Positions 48,201 to 59,500 of a DNA stretch of 64,000 nt are shown one piece after another. The translations under genes were made by a program, and so were the position numbers. The notes under the pieces are model-generated. The model searched no databases. It saw only the letters and a program-made list of their open reading frames with translations, and was not told the DNA's origin. Numbering within the stretch: position 1 is the first letter of the stretch; every line of letters starts with the position of its first letter. Origin of the DNA: Bettongia penicillata ogilbyi (Eukaryota > Chordata > Mammalia > Diprotodontia > Potoroidae); assembly GCA_023548195.1 (NCBI GenBank), contig JAJHZJ010000043.1, forward strand, positions 558,001 through 622,000, given 5' to 3'.

Positions 48201-51200
48201 ATGGTTTGGGGTTTTGTTGGAGGCAGTCGAGATTAAATGACTTGCCCAAGGTCATGCAGAGAGTGAATGTCGGAGGTAGAATTTGAACACCATCATCCTG
48301 ACTCTTTCCACTGCAGCTCAGAGCTGCCCCTTAAATGCTTTTGACTGAGTAACTGACCTGCCCCAGGGAAGGTCCCTCTTGGCCCTGCCTGCATTTCCTT
48401 CCCATGTGGTCTGCATCTTTACAGGCATGTTGTTCCCTAGATGGTACCAGAGCCAGCTCCTGTCTCCCAGGGTGACTGACTCTGTGCTGCCGTCCAGGGC
48501 TGAGCACCTAGTGTGTGCCAGGCACTGTGCCACCTCCTTACAGATATTCTCTGATTAAATCCTTGCAATAAGTCTGTGAGGTAGGTCTTTTCTGTGTGAG
48601 GAAACTGAGGCAGCCCCAGGCCATCAGCTGGAAAGTATCTGTGTGCAGCCAGGTCTGTATGCATCTTCTTGGCTATCGTAAGGATGCTATGATGGGGGTG
48701 ACCCTGGCAACCCTTCCCTCTCCCTTGTGGGGCTGAGGAGATGCTTGCCTCCTTCCCTAGTCAGGGGGCCTGCCCAAGAGCACCAGCCCTGTCCTTGGAG
48801 CACCGCAGGCTGGCGGGACCTCTGACGCTGCAATTCCATGCTTATGCATTTTAGATTTGGGCATTGGGGCTGTTCACAAGAAGTCTCTGGAGAAGGAGGG
48901 TCTCTGCCAAAGGCTGAAGGAGCAGCTGGATGCCCTGGAGAGAGAGACAGCTGCCAAACTGTCTGAGATGGATGCCTTCAACAGTGAGCTGAAGGTAAGC
49001 CCTGTGGGAGGGCCCAGGGCCCTCAAGGCTGGCTGTGCATGCTCGGGGTCAGCTCGTCGTCTTCTCCCCTTTGCTGAGGTCTCAGGTTTGGTTTGTGGAG
49101 GCCTTCAGAGCAGCTCCCTCCGAGGGACCCCAGCCCCCCTGACTTGGGTGAAGGGAAGGGGGGTCTGGGGCAGCTGTGGTGAGCCCCACTCCATGCTGGG
49201 TGGATTGCAGTTATCACAGCCTGCAGTCAGAGCCCCTGGAGCCCCATGCCACTGAGTGGTGATGGCTGGCGGCCCGTGCTTGGAGTGCGGTGCCTGTCCA
49301 TGCTGGCACCCTGCTCATGCTTGATGGAGTGCTTCCCACAGCAGGGGGTATCCCTGGCTCCATCACATGGCAGTGGAGCCCAGTGCCCACATTTCTGATG
49401 GCTGCCCACCAAAGGAGTGGCCAGAGGACTATGGGAGGCGATGCATGAGTGCAGAGAGAGGTCAGGGCCCCAAGGCGCCATGCTCGGCTGCATAGCGTTA
49501 ATTGGGCTTTTTGTCTGCCTTATCTTTCAGTGTGTGACTGTGGATGACTCTATGCTGCGGTGCCTTTTGTCCCTGCTCAGCTGTCTCCACCATCTCTTCC
49601 TCTTACTTAAGGTTACTTTCCTACCTTGGGTGCACTTTCTGGGAGTGATGCTTTCTGGGAGTGACAGCTCGGCTCTCTCGGCCTTCCCCTGCCGCACAAA
49701 CTATGTGGATCTTTTTCTTTCTGCTTGCTTTCCTAGCCTTCTGCTCTCTGACTGGCTGGGCCTGAAGCCAGGACATGGCCCTCTGGCTCCCCTTTCTGTT
49801 CAGGAAGCCAAGCCCTCCGCCTGACCCTGGCTCCCTACCTCTTAGGGGACTGAGCCTACGCTCATGGGAGCTGGTGTTGGGGGTCAGTCAGTGTTTGAGC
49901 AGAAAGTGGGGTCTGGGAACCAGGCCTCCAGGGACAGTATTTGGTTTGTCAGGTAAGACAAAATAATCGGGTTCTGGGCTCCGTGGGGCTCCCATCGGGC
50001 TGCCCTCTTCACCCTGTCTTGATAGGAGGCTTCCCTGGCTCCTTGCCCCCCTTTCCTTTTCACAGCCTCTCTCCTGCCTCTGGCCTTAGGTCCTGCTCCC
50101 CAACTGTCTGCCAGGCTGGAAGGTCTCCTCCCTTCCCTCTTGTCTCCATTCCAGGAGAATGCTAGGTGACCTTTCCTTAAACCCCGGTTTTTAGTGAATG
50201 GGTGTGAACTGAGAGGCAGGCCCTGCCTCTGAGAGGCCTCTCTTATAATGAGGGGCATTTGGACCGAGGCATCCCAGGAGCTCTGGCAGCCAATTGCCCA
50301 CAGCAGGGGCCAGGGCAGAAGCGTAGTCTGCTCCTGGGCAGGGTTAAAGGGTGAGAACTCATCCTCCTTCCTCCCTAGTCTTGTATACTTAGCAAGTCAC
50401 ACAGTGTGCCCAGTCAAACAGAAACCCCTTTCAGGAGATGCCGTTAGCTTGGATTGCCTAGCAGTCAAAGGAGAGGTGGAAGTCAGCATCTCTCAAACCC
50501 TTACCAGCCCTGGGTACCCAGGCCTGCCCATTGGCCACCACAGCCCTCTTTGTGGTTACTTTCTGGTGTCTGCTGCCTTTTGGGGGATGGGAGAGGAAGC
50601 ACCTCCTGTGGGCTCGTCAATCCCTCGAGGTCACTGAACCTAGCACCTGGTGAAAGTGTTGACCCCTCAGGCCTGAAACCTGTTTCTCCTTGTCCTGGCC
50701 CCTTTGCCACACTTGACATGCTGGTGTTTCTTCCCACTGATCTTACACCTCCTTCATCCTCTGTGGAAACAGCTGTGAGACCCTGGCCCCTCCTATTCCT
50801 CCCCCCCCGCCCCCCGCCATCCTGTGACCTCCTGGTGCATCTCTCACCTCCACTCTGTCATCTGACCCTCCCTCCAGAGCTGTGCCCACCTTCCTGGACA
50901 TAGTACCCACCTGCGCCGATGCGGCCCAGGCTTAGACAGCACCCTTTGGCTTGGTCTCTGGTTTGTGTCTGGCCCATATTCCTGGGTATATGCTGAAAAT
51001 TAAATTGTCCCTACCTTCAAAGCACTTGTGTTTTATAGGGGGAAACCACATGTCTGCTAAAATCAGTGCAAAGAGAAGAAGTTACCTGGGAAGGTTGGGG
51101 GGGAGGTTCTGTTTGGAGATGCCTTGAGCTGCCTTATGAAGCAGCCCATTGGCGGACATGAGAAGGGAGGCCTTCCAGCTTGCACAGAGGCATGGAGGCA

Positions 51201-54200
51201 GATGGAGTCAGAGCCATGACTGGGTCAGGAGCGGGGCTGATCAGCAGGAGCCTTTCCAGAGCTTGGACCCGTGCCTTAGGGAGATGAGGATCACATCTGT
51301 ATAGATGGCAGATGGTAGGAGGAGACCAGCCAAGAGATTGACGAGCAGTCAGGGGGAACAGGAGCAGCTGCAGGAGTGGGCAGATGTTGGCTCTGGGCCT
51401 GTGCCCCATGTAGCCCAGCCCAGGAACTAAAAAGCTGTGGAGCACTAACCCAGTGCATTCCAAGAGGAGGCGCCATCTGTCCCCTTGGCGGAGTCCTAGC
51501 AGGTCAGCTTGTCCAAGGTTTCTCACGCTTCTCTGCATTTTGTATTTCCTCGTTTCTTCTGTTTCATTGACAACGTTATCATTTCCTGATCAGTGGGTAC
51601 CCACTGTGACTCCACCAAATGCTGCCTCTGTGCGTGTGTGCGCGTGCATGTGTGATGGTGATTCCTCCCAGAGTCCTGTGCTTCAGTCCCAGCTCATTGG
51701 TCTGACCTGGCTCTGGCATGTGATATCATTTTGGTCCTCTTCAAGAACAAAGGACTGCCGCCACCGTGAGGACAGGAGTCATTAGATCAGAGGGGAAGCG
51801 ACATTTTTCTCTTTTTTCATTCCTTGGGCATTCTTTCTTCATCCTGCTTAAATCACAGTATTTGGCTTCCTTCTGTTTGACCAGTTAAATCCCTTTTAAG
51901 AGTGTTGCCTTTAGGAAAAATGCTGTATGTTTTTCTTTTGATTAAGTTGTTAAAAAAAATGTTTTGTGTTGACTAGATTCTTTTTAACAGGTTTTTTTTT
52001 TATTGATATTGTTGGTCTTTACATTATGTAAACTTCTCCCAGCAACCCTTTTCCTTTCCCAGTCAGACAGATACAGATGGAGAGAGAGAGAGACAGACAG
52101 ACAGACAGATGGAGAGACAGAAAGAGACGGAGAGAGAGAGAGATAGGGAGAAGAACAGAGGGAAAAACTCAACAAAAACCATCAATCCATCGCAAACCAG
52201 CCTCCTCCAGCCCTGATGCCATGTATAGTATCCCACTCTCTGCATGGGCGGGTGTCTTGTCATGTTCTTATTTCAGGCCAAGTTTGTACTTGGTTGTCTC
52301 ACAGAATTACTGAATATGTTCTCTTAAAAATGATAGGAAACACCCACAGTAATGTATAAGTAGAAGTAGACAGTCTGCCTCGAAGGAGCATGCTGGGATT
52401 GGGGGTGGGAGTGGGGTGAGGGGTGTTACAGACAGTCTGTACAGAAAAGACCCAAGAGGGTAAGTGAACCTCAGCCTCAGCTGCCCTGTTAAGAGGGCCG
52501 TGAATTCTGGGGCCAGCAGCAGAGGTGCTTCTGTCCATCCTAGACCTCGCCTGGATCTCTGGGCACCAGGCTGGTGAGCAGCCAGAAAAGGTCGCCAGGA
52601 CAGGGCATGACCTTGTGTCCCTGTCCTAGAAGGTTGATCAGAAGTTCCTCTCACAATGTGACAGGTGGTAGAGAGGCGTAAAAGGAGGAGGACTGGGAAA
52701 AGGCCAGGCTCTGCAGGCTGTTGAGAAGAGGGTGAGATGGGAAGGAAATACCAGCTGCAAGTATAGATGACTTTTTGTAGGAGTTTGGCCAAGAGATGGA
52801 GGGGATGCTGGGTCTCGCATCCCCAGTGTTTTTAGGACAGTGAGCTTGGAGCATGTTCAAAGGCTGAACGGAAGAAGCTAGTTGATGGGAAAATGCCAAT
52901 GATATGAAAGAGAGGAAGGTGGTTTGAGGATGCTATGTGCCAGGCCAACATGGCCTTGGCAAGGAGGAAGGTGAGCTCTTCTTGAGAGAGTGGGAGATTT
53001 GGACCAGCCCCGCCTAGGGAACAACTTCAGGAATAAGAACTGTTGGAGAGCAATCACATGTCATGGAGCCATGTGGCTGAGCTCACACCTTCTCCACACT
53101 GGAAGTTCCTTGTGGGGAGGTCAGGGACCAGGCACTCAGGGTTACTGATTGATGGGCTTGTCCGTGGGTAGGAGCTAAGGATTCGAGTGACAGTCCTGAC
53201 TGTCCCAGCTGAAGTTGTCAAGAGAAGAGCTTTAGGACAAGTGGGCAAAGGGGTTGGGAGCAGAGGAAAGGAAGGAAAAGAAATGAGCGTTTATTAAATA
53301 TCCACTGTGTGCCAAGCACCGTGCAAAGTTCTTTGCAAATATTAACTCGTTTGATCCTCACAGCAAACCTGAGAGGTAGGGGCTGCCGCGATCCCCATTG
53401 TACAGTGAGGAAATCACGGCAGGCGAATCACCAAGAGTCACATGGCTGGTGAGGGTCTGAAACTAGATTTAAACTCAAATCTTGACTTCAGGCACAGCAC
53501 ATTTTCTTTTCTTTTCTTTTTTAAACCCAAACCTTTGTTTGAGTTATTCAAAATAAAAATACACAGAATTATGAAAATGTGGGTTTACTTTTCCACCACT
53601 TAAGTTGATACTGTTGTTTGAAAGGCTTGCAGTTTTTTGTTGAAGTTTTTAAAGCTTATCTCAATCCCTCTAGAAGGTATGCCTGTATTTGCTGGGTACC
53701 AGTTTCCTTTTCTGTTTTTTAAATTTTTTTTCTAATTAATTTTTAGTTTTCAACATTCACTCCCATAGGATCTTGAGTTACAAATTTTCTCCTGCTCCCT
53801 CCTCTCCCCCCTCTCCAAGACAGTATGCAGTCTGAAATAGGCTTTATATACCCATTCCTATGAAACATAGTTTTACATTAATCATGTTGTATAAAATAAG
53901 TAGGCCCAAAGGGAGGAGAAAGGAGACACAAAAAAAGAACCAGTAGTCGGCTTTGCTCTGCATCCCAACTCCATAGTTCCTTCCCTGGGTATGGATGGCA
54001 TTTTCTACCTTGAGACTTTTGGAGTTTTCTTAGGTGGTTGCATTGCTGAGAAGAGCTAAGTCTGTCAGAGTTGGTCATCACACAGTGTGGTTGTTCCTGT
54101 GCACAGTGTGCTCACTTCTGGATACTAGTTTCTGAAAAGAACTCTGATGAACTTTTTGCTGCATCTCAAATATGCTGTCCAGGGGAAGCATCAGTGGGAT

Positions 54201-56429
54201 CAGGACTGGGATGGAATTCCCTGTGCGATTTTCCCAGATGTGAGTCTAATAACAGCTGCTTCCACCTGTTTGGAATCAACAGATCCCTGAAGTCTGTGAA
54301 GGCACACATGTGCCCAAAGTTGGCAGTGGCTTTCACAGGGCAGTCTGCTGGTATCTTTTATCTGTGCAGCAGTGGGTGTCTAAATCTGTCACAAGCAGCA
54401 TATGGAAATTTCACTTGTTAGCTGCTGGACTGCTTTGTTCTGGGAGACCTCCAGACTCACTGTGTCCTCTGTCATGTACAAAAGTGTGAGGAAAGGCAGG
54501 CAGTCCTTCTTTAGAGTCCCTCTCTATTTTCATATTATTTCCCGAACAAGAGGAACACATTTCAATGGAGTCCAGACATAAGCCAAGTCAGAATCTACTG
54601 GAGATCCCAGGCCTACCACATCTGGGGCATATTCCCCTGGGGCTTTGTAGATTGTTGTCTCCGCTAGATCTTTCTGGTTTCAAAATAGACTCAAATACAG
54701 AAAATAAGACAATCCTTGCACACAATATTTGTGACTCTTCTGAAGGTCCTGTCCTCTGAGTCCTTTTGTTCAAAATATCCGCTTATTGCTCTTTTACTGC
54801 AGTCAAGACATATGATTTCTTCCAGGTCAAGAATGCCTTGTGTGGGGTCACTTTTTTGTTGCCTGATGTCATCTGCTGTTGCTCTCACTGCTCTCTGACC
54901 TTTGTATTCTCTCTTGGTCATCGTGCTGTTCTGGAACAGTTTTAGGGTAGGGCAGTGTCTCTTTGGCAGGCAAACGTGACTCAATTCTCATTTGAATATT
55001 CTTCTTTACTGACATTGGAGGTTTCCTCAAAGATTGGATGAAACATCTGGCTGAACTGGTACCAGTCAGCATAAAAATAACAAAAGCAGCATCTGTGTTG
55101 TTTAAAATTTCATCTAAATTTCCACCATCAAGACTTGCTATTTCAGCTGTTAATGGAGTAAAAATCCAAGGTACCAAAAGCGGACAGATCCAGGGAGGGC
55201 AGGAAGATGGCAGCACGCATTGTAACAACGGGGTCCCAGGCTGGGAGAAGCAGCATCGGTGGTCAGCCTCTGCAGGGAAGAGGAGGCAACTGCAGTGGAT
55301 TGTCCGCTTGACCCAGGGCTGTGGCAACTAACCCCAGCATCCTTTCCTGATTAACTCATTCTTGGGTAGGGGTAGAAGAGGTCAGAGAGTGAAATTGAGT
55401 TGGGGGATCACAGCCTGAGAAAGTACTGAGGGGTTGAAGGTGTCTCAGTGAGGAACAGAGAACAGGGCTGGGTGGGGCAGAGCCTCTAATGTGGGTAATG
55501 GAATAAGGATGATCTCAGAGAGGTCTCAGAGAGACCCACTGCGTGTCTGAGGAGGAGGATTTAAGGAGTGAGGACTTCCTGACCTGGCATAGTGTCCAGG
55601 AGAGGTCAGCCTGGGAGAGGGTAGAGAGGAGGGGGTGGCAAGGCAGGGCTGAGGGACACCAGGAATGCTCACCTGTTGTCCCAGGAGAAGAGGAGGACAA
55701 TGACCAGGTGTCTGAAGGGCTGACACAAGCAGACCCTGAGGCAGGCAGAGTTTATCCTCAGAGGGCAGGGCTCAGAAGTCCACTGGAGAGGTTGTGGTTG
55801 GTTCAACTCTCTGTGACCCCATTTGGAGTTTTCTTAGCAAAGATACTGGAGTGGTTGGCTATTGCCTTCTCCAGCTCATTTTACAGATGAGAAAACTGAG
55901 GCAAACAGGGTGAAGTGACTCGCCCAGGGTCACACAGCTAAAAAATGTCAGGGGCCAGATTTAACTCACAAAGATGTATCTCCCTGACTCTAGGCCTAGC
56001 ATTCTGTGTACTGTGACACCCTCTGTTAGAGACAGATTCCTCATTGGTGTCTTTAGTGGGGGGTGGCTCACCCACACTGGAATCTTCAGGCAAAAGTTGG
56101 TCACATGTTTGGTACATATATTGTGGAGATGACTCATCAGGAGCTGGTGAGATAAGACTTCCTGAGGGCGGATGGGTGAGGGATGGTCAGTGAGGTCAGC
56201 CTCTACAAGAAAGGCTGCCTAGTTAGAGTAGGACTGAGGAAAGGCCATTGGGTGAGTTGGCAATTGTCCTAGATAATCAGCATTATGCCTGGAGAAAGCA
56301 TCTTCAGTGGTGTGGGCAGGGAGTGAGGGAATGTGAACCAGTGGGTGCTACAGAAGCTGGAGAATATCCAGGAAAAATTGAAGAAGCTAGTGATGTTTAG
56401 TTTGAGAAGAAAGAGAGACAGAGAGAGAG

Positions 56430-56476
<47 letters not shown>

Positions 56477-56519
56477 AGCTAGTGATGTTTAGTTTGAGAA
56501 GAAAGAGAGACAGAGAGAG

Positions 56520-56557
<38 letters not shown>

Positions 56558-59500
56558 CCGACCAAGGTTTGCGATGGAGGGATTGCCCTGCTCGCTGTCC
56601 CAGGCCGCGCCGGGTCTGCTGTGGAAGACCTGGGACTGCCCTTTCTCACTGTCCCTCTTCGTCAGGGATACTTCAGTGGGGATTACTTTTCAGCCATGGG
56701 TGAAAGGGGATGTCTTCTGAAGGCCCTTCCCAAGACTCCAGGAGGCTTCTTCTGAACTTACTCTCTTTGTCCTTGTGGAGATAATTGAGGCCTCTAGTGA
56801 TTGGGTGATCAGGGACACACAGTGTGAAAATAGAGGTCTCTCTGACAGCCCACTTCCCACCCAAAAACACGACCAGAAGGAAGTTGGTCTCTGATTTTTA
56901 AACACGGGCTCTGGGAGACCGGTGGGGGACCCAGATTCTCCCCTTTGCTAGCTTGCGTGGTCACTGAAAATGATGGAAATCTAACCTTTATTCCTGTGGG
57001 GAAAGCCTCTGTGTGCAGAGCCACCTGGCCCTGCAGGACAGTTGAGATGCTTTCAGGGCTCTGCTCAGATCTGCCTTGTTCCCACTGAAACGCCTCATTG
57101 CACCAGCGACAGAGGAATGTTTCCAGTCTCTTGACCTTGCCTTCTTCTTCCTTAGGAGCTGAGAGAAAACTACAACACACAGCAGCTAGCCCTGGAGCAA
57201 CTCAATCTGATCAAACGGGAGAAGCTGAGAGAGATCGAGAGGAAAAGGGCAGAGGTGACCCACAAGAAAAAACTGGAGGAAGAGGTGGCCACAAGGTGAG
57301 GTGTGGCACAGGCCACCAGCCTCACCTCTCATCTTGGGGTACATTCAAGGCCTCTGTCTGGGCTCACAGCTCACCCCTGCCCCCCACCTTGGAGCAGTGT
57401 TGGGGATCCCAAGCTCCTCTCGTGAATGTGGGGTTGGGGAGGCCCTTCCACATCTCCTTCCTAAGACTGAGAATCCTTGGCACATGGGCCCCCAAGCCAT
57501 GAAGCATTCATGCCTGGCAGCCTAGGTCACCCTGTCTCAGTCTTCTCTTTCTAGTCAGACACTGAAAAGGCCAGTTGGTGGGTCTTGAGCTGTGTGCCAT
57601 ACACAGCACAGTCATGAATGCTCCTTGAGGGCAGACCTGCTTGTGTTTGATGGGCTCCTCAGACCCAGCCTAGTACCAGCCCAGTGCAGGCCCTGGGAAG
57701 GGTCGAAGGGGATCAGGGGTGAATTGAGGACATGGGCCAGACTGGTAGGGCCACAGCATCTTTGCACTGGTCAAGCAGGGTGCCCCATAGGGTTAGGTCC
57801 TAGCATCTTCTTCCTCAGAAAGTTCAAAAAGGACTCCTCAGGGAGCCACCTCTCCTGGCCTCCCCTCTTCTCCAGGGCTCCAGTTGCTTTGTAATAGTGA
57901 GGACAGAAAGGATCCAGAAGGATTCACGTGTCCATCCCATAGCCTGTTAGCCTTGTGCTCGAGGCTGTTGACTCTGAGCCTGCCTAGGCTTCTCACCAAG
58001 ACTGGACCCCTCCATTCCTCAGGTCACAGGTCCTTCCATACAGCCTCTACTCAGAGAACTCCCAACAAGAGGAGTCTATTCTCCAGAGACAGGTGAACAA
58101 AGGCAGTGGGCACCCTGTCTTGGCCCTGTATCTGGTCATTGATGAGAGTTCCCCCCTTCGCAGGAGCAGATGATAGACTGGAGTCTTGGAAGGTGTTTGC
58201 AGGCAGCCAGCAAGGAGCCAGGGGACAGGTGCAGGAGGAAAGGCCTCCTGCCCACAGGCTCTAGGGGGAGGGGAAAGGGAGGCAAGGAGCCCAATATGGC
58301 ATCGGCATTGGTTGCTTGGAAGAGAGGGAGGGGGCTGTGCCCAGGCCCAGCCTCATGAAGGACTCTGTGCCATCCTGGGGACCTGACTCAGGGGCTCCAT
58401 GAGGGAAGAGTGCGCTGCCCCAGGAAACACATCCTTCTCTCCACTTTTTAAGGAAAGCGAAGCAAGGGAAAGAAAACCTCTGGTTGGAGAACCTGAGGAA
58501 GGAAGAGGAGGAGAAACAGAAGCGAATAGTGGAAGAGAAAATCCTACAGGAATTGCCAAGAGCTGAGAATAAGCCACGTGAGGATAAGGGAGGGGATGGA
58601 GGGGGAGGGGAGGCTACCGTTGGGGGATGGGGAGCTGGGTCTCAGGGCCCTGATTCTCTCGAGTGCACAAGGCAGTGAGGGCTGAAAGCGGTCCTCTCCT
58701 TCAGGGGAGGCTCTCGGTGCCTGTGACCCCAGGAAGCCAGCCAGCTGGGTGAATTACAAGGCCTTGTACGCCTTTGAAGCCAGGAGTCACGATGAGATGA
58801 GCTTCGGGGCTGGAGATATCGTGCAGGTAGGGGAGTGCCCCCACCACCACCTAGCCTGCTCCTGGGCTGTCAATCGAGGCTGCCTTGGAATGGCCATGCC
58901 CACGGCAGGTGCCTGCCCCAGCCGCCTCCCCCATCACCCCAGCTGCCTCCCCCATCACCCCAGCTGCTTCCCCCATCACCCCAGCCATGCTCTTCTTTCT
59001 TTAGGTGGATGAAAATACCACTGGAGAACCTGGCTGGCTCTATGGACGTTTTCAAGGTCATTGGGGCTGGTTCCCAGGAAACTATGTTGAAAAGGTGTCA
59101 GCTGGCGAGTCGCTGGTGTCCCCCAAGAAGGCCTTGTTGCCCCCACCAGCTTCTCTGTCTACTACCTCATCTGCTTCTCTTGAGTAAGTCTGGGACTGGG
59201 ACTCTCCTGCTCTGGGCAGTCCTTGGCACTCCAGCCACCTGGGCCACTGCAGCCCCCAGGCCTGCTTCAAGGGTCTGGCCACTGGGCTTACCTGTATGTC
59301 TGCGCCTCTCCCCGCCGCAGATCCCGGCCTTCAGGACAGCCCACAGCAGAGACCGATTACCAGAATGTACCCTTCTCTACCCTCTCTGCAAATGCCAGCT
59401 GGCAGAAGAAATCTGCTTTCACTCGCACCGTGTCCCCCGGATCTGCATCTCCCATTCATGGACAGGTGTGTGAGTCTTCCCTCTGCCTCTGGGCTTCTCC

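Larger units (their letters stand above)
49612..57155. other. ITSN2: Large intron (7.5 kb) rich in retroelements
   Basis: No further exon is recognised. From left to right: C-rich tract near 50800-50818, antisense L2 pieces (51000-51260, 52640-53260), RTE-like 3' end (51640-51770), antisense LINE 3' end with GA/GACA microsatellite (51960-52290), antisense MIR/THER1 (53275-53500), the ERP44/L1 chimera (53715-55333), antisense SINE (55786-56030) and the duplicated GT microsatellite (56385-56556). Confidence 0.6.

Noticed and set aside
54117..55333. A functional ERP44 or ERP44-like gene
   Set aside because: Frameshifts, in-frame stops, loss of the active-site Cys, no introns and a missing C-terminus mark a dead retrocopy.
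58835..59473. 212-codon plus-strand frame
   Set aside because: It reads two ITSN2 SH3-region exons and the introns between in the wrong frame.
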